Below the pieces are notes generated by a model. It was given only the letters and a program-made list of their open reading frames with translations, was not told the DNA's origin and ran no database searches. Positions 36,311-48,166 of a DNA stretch of 64,000 nucleotides are shown here, piece by piece. Position numbers and translations under genes: made by a program. Source of the DNA: Gerris lacustris. Its lineage: Eukaryota > Arthropoda > Insecta > Hemiptera > Gerridae. The DNA is taken from NCBI GenBank assembly GCA_951217055.1, contig OX578282.1, forward strand, positions 40,442,629-40,506,628. The letters run 5' to 3'. Positions within the stretch are counted from its first letter, which is position 1. Each line of letters opens with the position of its first letter.

Positions 36311-36908
36311 GGAAATAGATTTTTCCAGGGAAGACGACTTATATAGTAAGATGCGTAATCAGATGAATTACATTTTAAAATTGTTTAATCAAACTCGTCG
36401 AAACCATTTTCGAAAAACTAAAATGTTTAATTTATTCAGAGTATTTTTGAGCAGCGGCCCTAAATTTAGAGAGAAAATTAATTTTTCGATTTCATAGGGT
36501 CGAATCATAGGGTATGATTTTTCTGAAAATTGATGTCGAATTATATCGAAATCAGCCCTAAAGTTTAAGCTACACGGGTTTGTATAGATGACTGACAGTA
36601 GACAAACTGAATTTTTTTGAACTGAGGACTATAAAATGTATAAATCCATCAAAATCTAATTTTTCCGCCACCGCAATACTGTCTACACATTTTGTACGTA
36701 TATACGAGAAAGTAAAAAATCTGTCATTATGACAAAATAACTAATTAAGAAACAATGTATACTACACACAATTGTGTATTATGGCTGATATAGATATATT
36801 TTGTCTTATTTGGTCAAATTGATTAAGAAAACATACATATCGATGAACTTACATATTCCTGGTTCCTAATAAGAATTTTATTTTTAATTTATACCTTTTA
36901 ATTAATTA
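36311..36908. other. No gene seen
   Basis: AT-rich; no feature recognised. Confidence 0.4.
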
Positions 36909-37410
36909 TATTGGCCTTAGCGAAGTGAAACGCGACGGAGAGCAGCTTATAACATTCGACAATAAAGACTGCATGAATATAAATGAGAACAAAAAGACAG
37001 GAGGTACTGGATTTATAATTCGTAAAAACATCGCAACGCAAATAATAAGTTTCAAGTCTCCCATCGGATATCTAAAGCAATATGGGGCGAGGAGCCGAGA
37101 ATAAAAATAGTTCAAGCATATGCTCCTTCTACGATAGCAGATGAGGAAGAAATCGAAGATTGCGGTAAAGACAAATGTTATTATACAATGATCCTTGGTT
37201 ATATGAATGCTAAAATTGGAGACATACAGGATTGCGATGCGGTAGTCTTGGCAGCAGAAATAACAGAGTAAATTATTGAAATTTAAGGAACCTCAAATGA
37301 GATGCGTCAGCGAATAGCTGATGCCGATTATAAAAAAATGAATTGAATTTATAAAACATACTTAATCTTGCAAAGGAAGGCAATAAAGAGGCTTTATTAT
37401 TATTATGATT
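36909..37410 (+). pseudogene. RTE-like endonuclease fragment with 3' tail
   Basis: The plus frame reads IGLSEVKRDGEQL (catalytic Glu in the SE motif), then TGGTGFIIRKNI. After a frame change near 37100 it reads KIVQAYAPSTIADEEEIED, then MILGYMNAKIG near 37179, the place of the G-D-x-N motif, with the Asp replaced. These are segments of the AP-type endonuclease of RTE-like LINEs. The reverse transcriptase is absent. The sequence instead ends GCAATAAAGAGGCTTTATTA then TTATTATGA, resembling the 3' tail of the element at 43.7-48.5 kb. It is a truncated and internally deleted copy of a related family. The minus frame at 36906-37115 is a shadow. Confidence 0.75.
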
Positions 37411-38037
37411 AATTAATTATAATGTGAGAAATAAAAATTTAAACAAAATTAGTTTTCTTTAAAAAATATATATATTAAGAGTACATTACCATAAAATTAA
37501 TACTACTGGTAAATAAGTTTTCCAACATACCTGAAACAAAAAGAAAATATGATGACATTAATTAAACTAATAATTACATAACTAGATAGAATAAGAGTTG
37601 CACTAGTAACAGTTAAATTATAAATTAAGATTAAAATTAGTGAGGTACGGTTTAATAAAAACAACATAGTTTAACCAACTAGGTTCGTGTAATTTATGCA
37701 CATCGTCAGGGTTTAACTACAGATAATAGACAATATATACTGAACTTAGAATATAAACATATTGACGTTAGAAATAGGACTGGTCAAGAAATAATAATAT
37801 AAAATGTATAAGGAGGAGGTAGGAGGTAGAAAGGATTGGAACTGGGATTAACAGTAAAAGACCAGGTGCAAAGAGTGGTGAATCCAGGTAAAGGTAGAGG
37901 CTACATTTTAGATTATAACTAGACTTAAAAAACTAATATCACAAAAAACAAATCATAAATATTGCACTTAACTAATTAATAATTAGAAACACTTTCAAAT
38001 TAACAGTTAATTTAAAAGTTAACTTAATAGGTTAGTT
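37411..38037. other. No gene seen
   Basis: AT-rich; no feature recognised. Confidence 0.4.
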
Positions 38038-38343
38038 AGTCAAAGATTACTGCAAATGAAAGAGGTCACCTATATTAAGTGACTAACTACCATGAACTTG
38101 ATTTTTGGTCTACTAAGTTCGTACTCAGGATCATGATAATCACATTGACCACCAAAAAGGGTGGGACATTGCCGCTCTCCACCGGTTTGTTTTTTTCAAA
38201 TGCCTATTGCCAAGCTATGACCCGCAGACGAACTTAGCCGACCACATATTCTTAAAAGGCACCAAAAGATTTACTTATACACAAAATTCTAGCTTGATGT
38301 TAGTCAGACACTTTTTTGCACGCTATCTCCTAGACTGTACTTC
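38038..38343. mobile_element. Palindromic element family C, right-arm copy
   Basis: GAACTTGATTTTTGGTCTAC, GCCGCTCTCCACCGGTTTGT and TTGCACGCTATCTCCTAGAC match the right half of the element at 4.05-4.62 kb. The left arm is reduced to a short remnant near 38040-38090. The plus frame at 38207-38461 is not a gene. Confidence 0.75.
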
Positions 38344-38989
38344 CAATAGTGAAAGTATATATCTAAAACTGAAAACTAGGTATACAAGAGTAAAAGAACT
38401 GATCAATAATCCAAACAATAAGATTAGCTACAATCAAACTACTCGATACCAAAAATTATAGTTTAACAACGTAATTTCATGTATTACATTGCCTTCAAAT
38501 TATATAATTTTAAAATTTTCTTTTTACTAATTTAGAAACCGAATACATAAAAAGTTATAAAATATCATTAAAATGTTATTAAAAAGTTTTATAAGGAAGG
38601 AGGAATGAATTTTAATTTTTAATCCAGCCCTTAGAGATCTAAATGTATTTATTATTTCTATTATTTTTTTTTATCTCTTTTCAAAGCAAAAAAAGGCATA
38701 CGATTTTTTTACCCTTAATTTATTCCCCTAATAAAAAAAAATATTTCTTTAGAAAAATATAAATAAATTAAAAAATATTCCAAAAAAAGCAAATAAATAA
38801 AAAGTAAATTTTAGAGAAGAGAGAAAAAAAAATGTTAGAGCAATAATGATGCCTTAGGGGAAATCCCATGCTATAGCACACCCTTCATTAATATATAACA
38901 TCTAATAAAAAATATATCTTAATACATAAATAAAATCGTTTTTTGTCAGTACATTTCTTGGATTGGCCTTATATTTTAGATTTGTTGTC
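38344..38989. other. AT-rich sequence, no gene seen
   Basis: No feature recognised. Confidence 0.45.
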
Positions 38990-39390
38990 GTTTTATCTCG
39001 ATTATGCTATAAAAAAATATACTTAAGAAGTGCTGCCGATAAAACTCGAAGAGACAGGATCAGTAATACCACCATAATGCTTGGTTTGGAAGTGCAGTCC
39101 ATCCTATGCTCAGTACAAAGTACCCAGTTACGCTGGTATGGGCACATAAAAAGAATGGACAAGTAGAGATTGCACAAAAAGGTCCTAGTGAAGGAAGAAG
39201 ACCTAGGGGAAAAATTAATGACGACTTGGATGGATAAAATCTCATCCACCCTGGCGGATCGAAGATCGCCTCACCAAAGAGCAAGTACTATGGCCAAAAA
39301 TAGAGAGCAATGGATATCCTTTTGGTCATCCTCAACATAATATAGCGGTAGAAGTGGATCCGAATAAGTAAAATAAACAAAGCTATAAAG
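38990..39390 (+). pseudogene. LINE ORF2 C-terminal fragment
   Basis: The plus frame reads RSAADKTRRDRISNTTIMLG, then QSTQLRWYGHIKRMDK, ending at a stop near 39165. After the stop, ADRRSPHQRASTMAKNREQW is recognisable. This is the conserved tail of RTE/CR1-like LINE polymerases downstream of the RT domain. The catalytic core is missing. The relic at 6.2-6.56 kb is the same region of a related element. Minus-strand frames here are shadows. Confidence 0.75.
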
Positions 39391-39919
39391 ATAAGTTTCT
39401 GTCAGTATTGTCTGTATATTTGGAGCAACTTAAATTGAGTACAGCTTGACTTACACATATATATGTATACTTGTACATCTACATAGATTTTTTTAGTCTT
39501 TGTTTTTGCTCTATAGGTTGATAAGGTATTGGCATGAATTATTACAAAATTTTAAGGCCAGCCATTATAGTGGTTGAGGCGGGGGGGGGGGGGGGGGGGG
39601 CTTTTTCTGGGGTATATTTCAACTAATAAAACAGATAAAGAATGTATAAAGAATATATTTGCAACTTATTCTTCAGCAGTTTTCATTAGATACCTCACTC
39701 AAAATTATTAAAAAAATAAAACTTTGGGCGCACTGCAAATGTGCCCACAAAACTTAACAATTTTTCAAACTTGGGAATGTCCTCCCGGAATTGCCATTGC
39801 CTTACAATAAGGTTTTGGCATGAATTATTTAAATAATTTAGAACCACCCGTTATATAGAGGTGGGGGGGGGGTATAATTTGATTTATTAAACAATAAAGA
39901 ATGTAAGATTTGAAAAAAA

Positions 39920-39992
<73 letters not shown>

Positions 39993-40189
39993 ACCTGCTA
40001 TTCAGCAGCTTTCATTTGATACTCCACTCGCATATTAAAAAAAAATATAAATTTTTGAATTTACCACATTTTTGCGAATTGCGCATGCGCATGTTTAATT
40101 TTTAACTGCTATATATTTTTCCTATGGTTACGTAAAAAAGTTGCGCCAGTGTTATAAATTTCTGCTTTTTAGCTTAAACGGTTTGGGCG
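39391..40189. other. No gene; G20 run and (AT)n array
   Basis: A G20 run lies at 39581-39600 and an (AT)n array of about 70 bp at 39921-39990. Two phrases recur about 290 bases apart (AGGTTTTGGCATGAATTATT near 39811 and AGGTATTGGCATGAATTATT near 39525). In both cases a G-run follows. This is a diverged tandem duplication. Confidence 0.6.
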
Positions 40190-40810
40190 CTATGAAACGA
40201 CGGACAGAAAAAAAAGTCCAGTCATGCACCATGACTTAATGAGCGAATTTTCAAAGAAATCTGCGTTTTATTGGCTTATGATAATATAGGAAAATTTTGG
40301 TTAAGAATTTGCACGGGTGAAAAAAAAAAAATGGTACACAGGAGTACGGGGTACAAAAGTCAAAATAGTATTTACCCTTCAAGATGCATGTCGTTGGAAA
40401 GCTCTTTAAGAGTAAAGTAATTGTTGTTATTTACACTTTTATCATATTTTCACATAAAAGGGGGGTAAAATGGATAAAACTCGTTTTTTGACCCTAAATG
40501 GTCAAAATTTGACCCCTAAATGGACTCCAAAAATTCTGGCCAACGAACTCATCCTTTCTTTTGATATTATTGACAATTTAAAATTTGTTTGAAATTTTTA
40601 AGTGCATCCTAAGGGGAGATATCGTCTGGAGTGACACATATATACATACATATATACATACATACATAAAAAAAGTGTTAAATTTTAGGAATCGATTCAG
40701 AATGGTCAAAAACGGATTTCCATGGAAAAAAATTTCAAAAATTTGCATTACAAAAATTTTGAAGCCATTGCAATAGCGTAATTTTCTTTGAAAATTCGCT
40801 AAAAGAATAA
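40190..40810 (+). repeat. Dispersed repeat D, well-preserved copy
   Basis: GAGCGAATTTTCAAAGAAAT, GGTACACAGGAGTACGGGGT, CTTCAAGATGCATGTCGTTG, AGGGGGGTAAAATGG, ATTCTGGCCAACGAACTCAT and GAAGCCATTGCAATAGCGTA all recur in the same order at 52.02-52.58 kb. This copy also has a short (ATAC)n stretch near 40640-40668 that the other lacks. No coding frame. Confidence 0.85.
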
Positions 40811-40817
40811 AAAAAAA

Positions 40818-41392
40818 ATAGACTGCCAATTAGTGTGGCACATAGCTTCCTCGCATCCTATCATGTGCTATAACAATTATTGTTATATTACTTTATTGTA
40901 ATATTGTTTATTTTGTAAAAACTATTAATATGTAGTTTTAGCGATCTTTAACACTTCATAGCGGTGTCGCTGTTGGTTTTACTAAAAAATTGTATTTGAA
41001 AAAAATGTTTGTCTCATTGAATAGATGAAGTTAGATTTTTTCCCCGACCTAAAATTCCAATTTTTAATTTAAAGTTCACGTTTACGAGAGCGTTGCTCGT
41101 GAACGCTTGGACGGATAACGTTGTCCAACGAACTCGTCCTGGGCATTGGTAAAATGAACATGTCTACCAAATTTAATCAAAATCAGTCGACATTTACTCA
41201 AGTTATCGTCGCACGTTTCATAATTCGCGGACACACAGACCGACAGACAGACAGACAGACACGAGACCAAAAATGTTTCCTGATGTCTGAAACGGATTTC
41301 TGTCTTGGAATTTTTGAAATCGGAGGCATAAAAGTTTTTCGTTCTCAAAAGTGAACACAATGCTTCCGTTACCTTCGGTAAGCTCGGAAGCA
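40818..41392 (+). repeat. Dispersed repeat B, variant with different core
   Basis: The ends match family B (AATAGACTGCCAATTAGTGT; ACCTTCGGTAAGCTCGGAAG). The interior at about 40920-41215 instead carries, in reverse orientation, the module of repeat A and of the palindromic element at 61.8-62.6 kb (GGATAACGTTGTCCAACGAA; CTGGGCATTGGTAAAATGAA). It is a chimera of two families. The opposite-strand frames at 41082-41393 fall within it. Confidence 0.75.
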
Positions 41393-43128
41393 ATAAATTA
41401 AGTTATATTTCCTTTTATTGATTTTATTGAAGGGAATACAATGCTATTACTTAATGCATAAAACAAAAAAGTTTTTAATTATATTAACAACAGAGCAAAG
41501 TGGGTATAATTAAACTTCGAGCGGACGCGCTTGAGTCAGAACGGCCCCAGAGTACATTGCAAACTTTACCCATTATTATATTTCCGAGTTAATAGAGAAT
41601 TTTTAAATGCAATTTTTAAAGTGATATTATTATAAAGTATTAAAAAACTTTTAAGGGTCTATTAAATTAAAAACTTGAGTGTTCCAATAAGCCATTAGCT
41701 GAGAGTTATTGATTAAAAAGAACTTTAAAGTTTGAAGAGCTACGTGATTGGGTATTATTTTATTAGGTGATTACACATAAAAAGCTTTTAACAATATAAT
41801 TTCCATAGTCATGTATTATCTCAAATTATTAATTAGTTCAAAATTTAAAAATTTATGGTTAGTATTTATTCTGTCGGTCTTCATTCAAAATTTTACGAAC
41901 CACCTATCTTAAAAACTACTTGTTCCAAATTTAATAAAATGTGGATGGTGGGTAAGAATTACTTCCCCCTGCACTGCACACAATGGTTTTTTATTATTAA
42001 CTTTATCTTGACACGCCCTCACCTGATTTTGAATTGAATAAATTTGCATGGTACGTCGATTCCTAAATTTATTTCATTAAATGTTACTATATTGAAATGT
42101 TATTTTTTCAGTGTTGTTGATGGGTAAATCCCTTCAAATTAAGAGCTACAATTCATTTTTCGATTACGCTTTGAGGTAAGATATTTCTAAACATGTATAC
42201 CGAATTTCATTGAAATCTTATTGAAAAAAAAATTCCATGAGAAAATTTTAAATTTTATTGAGTCTAGTAGTTTAGACTATTACTATACTTTCATTCTATA
42301 TACTACGTATATGATAAAGTAAAAATTAAATAGCAATAAATCTTTTGTTTTAGTTTATTTAAATATATATTTTTGAACAAATAAATTAATTTTCTTGAAT
42401 TTGTTGTTTTTTAAATGGTTGGAAAGAAAGCGGAGTTAAAAGTCCTTACATTTCTTTATTCGCACTAAAGTCTTATAATGAGGACTGGGTGAAAAGGAAG
42501 AAAAAGTTTAGAGGTTTTCCTGATAAAAGTTAAGTTAGGAAAAGTTAAGAGAATAGAGGAAAGAGCAGAATGAGAAATATTAGGGCTCGAGTTATATCTG
42601 GGCATTAACTAGAAACCGGGTTTTTGTCTGCTAAATACCCCCTTAACTTGAGCTCTAACATAAAAACCAAGATAAACAACTTATCCCCCAACAGTATTAG
42701 CAAGCTAAGCAGTACCATTTAAGTTTAAAAAAACAAAAACTACATTAATAATACACATGAGAATGACAAGAGACTCAATGAAATATATTTTATACAAAAA
42801 CAAAAGCGTATTAGTTCTAGCATGTGGCTTTTCATTATTATTATTATTTTTTTTTTTTTTTTTTTTTTTATGGGGATTCTCATTTATAAAAAAATCCATC
42901 AGTAATTTTTCTTTTAAAAGGTGTCTACCTAAGCTTAATTGGGAAGTCAGAAAAACTAATACATATCAATATTTTAATTTTTAAAGCATTCCCTTTTTAT
43001 TTTTGATATTCTCAAAAAGTAAGTAAAAAGTACTTTACTTCAGCTCCAGCATTCCAAAGCCAAAATAATTGAACAAGGAAAATGGAAATGGATTCGAATA
43101 ATGAATAATACGTTTAATAAATTAATTT
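41393..43128. other. No gene seen; T-rich tract
   Basis: Unassigned AT-rich sequence. A TTA/T-rich tract lies at 42838-42870. Short frames at 41855-42037 and 42757-42984 show nothing recognisable. Confidence 0.4.
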
Positions 43129-43265
43129 GCTTCCGAGCTTAACCGAAGGTAATGGAAGGCATGTGATCGTTCTGAAGAACAAACATTTTTTGATGTCTCT
43201 GAATTAAAAAATCCCAAGACAGAAAGCCGTCTCAGACATCAGGGAGCATTTTTGCTCCCGAGTCT
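43129..43265 (-). repeat. Dispersed repeat B, 3' end
   Basis: The minus-strand copy starts at the GCTTCCGAGCTTAACCGAAG end and reaches CTCAGACATCAGGGAGCATT. The 5' part is missing. Confidence 0.7.
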
Positions 43266-43359
43266 GTGTTACACGGGTACACACCTTATCACCAAAAGTA
43301 CTCGACATAAAAATTTGAAACTTTGCAGTTATGTTATGTATAATAATTCAAACACAAGA

Positions 43360-43668
43360 AAAAAAATACGTGTGGTGTCGCGGGAGACCCGGTAGGAACG
43401 AAGTTCCTTACATTTTTTATTAAATATAAATTATAAAATCACACTGCTAAGTACGAATACGTTGCTAACTACTTATACATGGCGGAGTTAGAAAAGAGAC
43501 AATATTAAAAGTAACTAACTGTTAGTACCTAACGGAGATAAGGGAAAACTAAAAGAAAAGCATTATTTGTATCATTAAAGCAAGCGTCTTTCAATAAATA
43601 TGTATTAAATATTGAGGAAAAAGAAAATCATGATGAGTTTATAGTTAAAGAGTATGTATGCAGTTGCT
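43360..43668 (-). repeat. Dispersed repeat A, copy 3, first half
   Basis: The right end of repeat A in minus orientation: CGTGTGGTGTCGCGGGAGAC, then GGTAGGAACGAAGTTCCTTA, then the AT-rich interior. It is broken at 43668 by the RTE-like LINE and resumes at 48513. Confidence 0.85.
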
Positions 43669-44117
43669 GATTATTAGGGGAGGAGTTTATATATGCGCTT
43701 GATAGTGAAGATCGTGCTCCAATGTTGTATTAAATTACAAATAGTTAAGCAAATGTTCAGTAGACATTTCTGTTGAATATTGTTCTGTGTTATTTGGTTT
43801 AACAGCGTGAGTGTTTTAGTATTGATATTTAAGCTAGATCATTAAATATTGAAGACTTAAAACTTTTATCTAGCGATGTTAGGTAGTCTCAAATAACTCT
43901 TGAGAGAAGAATTTATTTATTAAATTAATAAATAACATCAAGTATATAGCAACCACCGGAGATAAGTAAGTACAATATACAAACTTTTTATATAAATTAT
44001 AACTTAAATATAATTGCTTACCGACATCAGGTTATTTTACCCTAAAAAATCAAGGAAGAATAATATATACATCTTGCTGAGTACAGGTCAAGACAATCTA
44101 GAGAGGCTCCCCTGGCA

Positions 44118-44206
44118 CTAACAAGTGGTGTAGTCTAGTGGTCTAAGCGCCGGAACTCAGGAAGTGGGTTTAAATATATCTGGGTTCGAAACCACGCTGG
44201 AACTCT
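44118..44206 (+). promoter_or_regulatory. tRNA-like segment in LINE leader
   Basis: TGGTGTAGTCTAGTGGTCTA at 44126-44145 matches the pol III A-box region, and GGGTTCGAAACC at 44182-44193 matches the B box (one mismatch to GGTTCGANTCC). The spacing and AAGCGCCGGAACTCAGGAAG resemble a class II tRNA such as tRNA-Leu. It lies inside the target duplications of the LINE, about 160 bases before the first reading frame. It could be an internal pol III-type promoter captured by the element, or an old SINE or tRNA insertion. Confidence 0.5.
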
Positions 44207-44361
44207 ATTTTTTAAGTAGGCTCTAGTACACAAGCTTTCAAGGGGAACCATCAGGCTATTAACTTTGAGTGGACTCTGCATGGTTATATCAGTAGAATAC
44301 AATAACACTTTTCAGTAGAAAATATAGCAAACAAGATTATAAGAATACATACTACACTTAA

Positions 44362-45177
44362 ATGAGTCAAATAGAAATGAAATCACTCGCGAAACTCTTA
44401 CAACAACAAACAATAGAACTGAATCAAAATATAAATAAAATAAAAGATGAATTAAAAAATGAAATTTCTGGAATTAAAGCTCTACAATTAAATAACGAAA
44501 ATAAATTGAAAGAACAGGAAAAACGAATTGACATGATAGAAAAAGAAATAAGAAAAAGGAACGTGATCGTGCATGGCTTCAGGGAAGAAAAATACGAGAA
44601 ATACACTGAATTAGGGAAAAATATTCTTAAATTTGTCAACAACAAATTAAAAGTAGACCTAGAAGATAGGGACATAGATGCGGTTAAAAGAATTGGAAAA
44701 TGGGAAGACGGATATTCAAGACCCATCGTGCTAAGCCTAGTATCTTGGAGAAAGTAAATGGATATTTTGCAAAACAAGAAAAAGTTAAAAGGGACAGATA
44801 TTAATATTACCGAGGATTTTCCACCCAAAATATTGGAAATTAGGAAAAAACTAAAGAGGGAAATTATTAAGGCTAGAGATCAGGGCAAGTATGCGTCACT
44901 GAGGTATGACAAACTTATAGTTAAAGATTTTAGTCACCGTAGAAATACGTTCCCTAAAGAACATAGGAACCAACAAAATCCCGATAAAAGAATAAATAAA
45001 AGAGAATTAAGCACCTCCCCCGATGCTTCGAACGAACAGTCAAGTAGTTTTGCTGACTTAACAAATAAAAAAACCAAAATAGTTCAGGAATGTAAAGATG
45101 CTATTAGTCAACAGAATAACAAACCTAGAGGTGATATGCCAAAATCAGGAAATCAGTCAGCAGGAATATCATCATAG
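44362..45177 (+). pseudogene. LINE ORF1-like region, one internal stop
   Basis: The reading frame opens with ATG at 44362 and is broken by TAA at 44755-44757. It continues in the same frame to TAG at 45175-45177. Residues 1-65 are Lys/Glu-rich and predict a coiled coil. RKRNVIVHGF (about 64-73) and DIDAVKRIGKW (about 104-114) resemble the RNA-recognition-like region of LINE ORF1 proteins, and RPIVLSLVSWRK ends the first segment. After the stop, NKKKLKGTDINITEDFPPKI and SLRYDKLIVKDF continue the same domain. The tail is polar (Asn, Gln, Ser). The likely role is RNA binding and chaperoning. The plus frame 44758-45177 is its second half, and the minus frame at 44424-44828 is a shadow. Confidence 0.8.
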
Positions 45178-46688
45178 CAATCAAACAACATAATAATTAA
45201 AAAAGAAAAATTAAAATTAAAATCCAAAAAAGAAAAAGAAAAAAATACTAATACAACAAATGAAGTATCGGTGAACTCTAAAGATCCTCCAGTAAGCCTG
45301 GTCAGCCCGGAGGAGATAGACCAAAACCCGTCAAGGAAAACCCAATGTATGATATTTGGCACAATGGACGTGCGTACGCTACTATCTGAAGGGGACATTG
45401 TTGAACTGGAACTGGCTTTGCACGAAACAAAATTGGAAATAATAGGCTTATCCAAAGTTAGGAGGCAAGGAGAAAACATAATGGAAAGAAAAAATGGTTA
45501 TATTTTTATGTATAATGGCACAGAAAAAGGAAATAATGGAGTTGGTTTCTTGGTTCGAAATAATAGAAAAAATTATATTTTAGAGTTCTGTGTATCGGGT
45601 AGCAGAGTAGCGAAGCAAAAATTAAGGTATGGTAAGAGAAATACTATAACATTTATTCAAGTGTACGCACCAACTATAGCGAATCGACAGAGGAAGAAGC
45701 TGATATGTTTTACGAAAGCCTCACTAAAATGATAACAGAAGACCAAGGGAATAGAAGAAACATACTAATAGTCATGGGGGACATGAATAGTCAGGTTGGG
45801 CACAGAAGGGATGAAGAGGAGGAAACAGTCAGACCCTACGGATATGGAAAGCGGAATGCTAGAGGCTGGAAACTAGTGCGATACTGCCAAGAGATGGGGC
45901 TCCAAATAATGAATACTATTTATAAGAAGAGACAAGGAAAAAAGTGGACGTGGATCTCTCCCAATGGTGTTTATAAAAACGAAATTGATTTTATTATAAC
46001 AAGAAATAAAAATTTCTTCTTAAATGTTGAAACCTTGAGGAATTTTAAATTTAACTCTGACCATACAATGGTTTGGGATAAGATTAATTGCAGAGTGAAA
46101 AGAAGAGAATATACTTTAAACCAGCCTGGAATGATGTGCTTTGGCGACCCGCAACTATTTTTAGATAAGCTAAGTGAAAACATTGATGGCGCTGAGTACA
46201 ATGAGCTCTCCTCTGAAGAGCTGTACAATGAAATAAAGGAAGCCCTTTTAAAAACCGCTTCTCAGACAAATAAAAAGATGAAAAAAATAAATAAAATAAA
46301 GGAAGAAACAACCAAGTTAATAAATATTCGGGAAGATATGAAAAGAAAACGCAAGAAAACTAGAAGTGAAAAAATAGAATTAAACGTAGTGAGTAAACTT
46401 ATAAACCGGAAAATAAAAGAAGACCTAAAAGAACACGATGAAAAGATGATAAACGATATTTTGGAAAACTCTAATTCAATGAGAAAGGTTAGAAAAAATC
46501 TCTGTAAAGGGAAAAACTGGATTTCTGGCATCAAGTCCCCTGATGGAACCTTGATACAAAACATAGATGATGTTCTTCTAGCCGATACTACATTCTATAA
46601 AAATCTACATGCACATAATAATAAAGATAACCAAAGTGATAAGAACATAATCACTGAAAACGAAAGACAAGAAAGAGACTTCCACTGA
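45178..46688 (+). pseudogene. LINE AP endonuclease and linker, frameshifted
   Basis: The frame continues in phase after the TAG at 45177. It reads through a Lys-rich linker into an AP-type endonuclease: GTMDVRTLL (about 45358-45384), IIGLSKVRRQGE (about 45439-45474), GVGFLVRNNRK and FIQVYAPT (to about 45675). The reading then shifts one frame near 45676-45690 and continues STEEEADMFYESL, MGDMNSQVGHRR (metal-site G-D-M-N kept), EIDFIITR and SDHTMVWDKI (terminal S-D-H kept). In family members the SE motif holds the catalytic Glu; here it is Lys, so cleavage should be lost. A Lys-rich linker follows up to TGA at 46686-46688, where a second frameshift occurs. Minus-strand frames are shadows. Confidence 0.88.
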
Positions 46689-48166
46689 TTCTAGAGGAGG
46701 AGGTATTAAGAGCAATTAAACAATTAAAAACAAATAAATCCCCAGGTGAGGATAAAATTACCAACGAAATGTTAAAAATTGGAGCACCTAAACTCACCTC
46801 TATAAAAACCACTTTATTCAACAAAATAATGAAGGGAGATAGGATACCAAAGGAATGGACAGAATCTGAAATCATACTAATCCATAAGAAAGGGGATAAA
46901 GATGATTTAAATAATTACAGGCCGTTAAGCCTATTGTCGACCATGTCCAAACTATTCTCCAAAACTTTACAAGCAAGAATAAAGCGAGTATTGGAAGAGT
47001 ATCAACCTATAGAGCAAGCTGGGTTCCGAAAAGGGTTCTCAACTATCGACCATCTACACGTCATAAATCAAGTGATTGAAAAAAGCAAAGAATATAATAT
47101 GCCGGTATACCTCGCTTTTATTGATTATGAGAAAGCTTTTGATTCTCTTAATCACGAGATTATGTTCAAATGTCTTGAAATACCTCAGATAGATAAATTT
47201 GTGGTACAAAAAATTAAAGAAGTATATGGTCAAAGTGAAGCCAGGATTAAGCTTGAAAATACTGGACCGAGAATCCAACTAGAAAAAGGTGTAAAGCAAG
47301 GTGAACCGATGTCTTCCGATCTATTCATAATGGCAAGCGAACATGTTTTTAGTAAGGTAGAATGGAAAAATTTAGGGGGCATAAGGATAAATGGAGAATC
47401 TCTAACCCATCTTAGATTTGCCGACGACGTCGTTCTATTTTCCTCATCTCCGCAAGAATTAACAGACATGTTAAAACAGCTAAACGATGCCGGAAAAGAA
47501 GCAGGTTTCAAAATAAACCCTGGAAAAACAAAGTTAATGACAAACAGGAATGTAGAACCAATCATTGTAGAGGGAAGAAAGCTTGAGTGGGTAGACCAAA
47601 CAGTTTACCTCGGTCAAATAGTCTCCTTTAAAAATGCTGCTAAAAAGGAAATAGACAGCAGAATATCCTTAGCGTGGAAGAAATACTGGGCCCACAAATT
47701 TATATTTAAAAGCAGTATGGCACCGAAGCTAAAATGCCGGGCATTTGACGCTTGTATAATACCATGTTTAACCTACGGAGCGCAAACATGGTCTTTAACG
47801 AAAAAAGAAGGTGAAAGGCTAAAAACAGCACAACGCGCAATGGAGAGGAGTATGCTCGGGGTTAAGAAAAGGGATAGAATTAGGAATGAAGAGATAAGAA
47901 AAAGAACAGGAGTAAGAGACGTCGTAGTGGAGGAAAGGTCACTAAATTGGGAATGGGCAGGGCATATCACAAGGCTAAGCGATGACCGATGGACAAAGAA
48001 AGTTACCGAGTGGTACCCGCGAGACATGAAAAGGAGCAGAGGAAGGCCGCTTAGAAGATGGAGAGACGACTTAGTTAAAGAAGTGGGATGGACATGGATG
48101 AGAATAGCACAGGATAGAGAAAACTGGAAATCCAAGACGGAGGCCTATGCCCAGAGATGGGCCTAG
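46685..48166 (+). pseudogene. LINE reverse transcriptase and C-terminal domain
   Basis: The frame is open from the second frameshift near 46680 to TAG at 48164-48166; the first ATG is at 46769, but reading begins upstream (LILEEEVLRAIKQLKTNKSP, G-E-D). Counting from that ATG: IHKKGDKDDLNNYRPLSLL (38-56), GFRKGFST (85-92), AFIDYEKAFD (116-125, first catalytic Asp), GVKQGEPMSS (174-183) and LRFADDVVLFS (215-225, catalytic pair) are all kept. The C-terminal part has LTYGAQTWSLTKK, RDRIRNEEIRKRTG, WAGHITRLSDDRW and GRPLRRWRDDL, typical of RTE-like LINEs. The polymerase looks intact in sequence, but in this copy it has no start joined to the upstream domains. Minus frames are shadows. Confidence 0.93.

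Noticed and set aside
36906..37115. 69-codon minus frame
   Set aside because: Shadow of the RTE endonuclease fragment on the plus strand.
44424..44828. 134-codon minus frame
   Set aside because: Antisense shadow of the LINE ORF1-like coding sequence; Phe/Ser-rich as expected for the complement of Lys/Glu-rich codons.
47230..48135. Minus frames of 111 and 120 codons
   Set aside because: Shadows of the LINE reverse transcriptase and its C-terminal domain.
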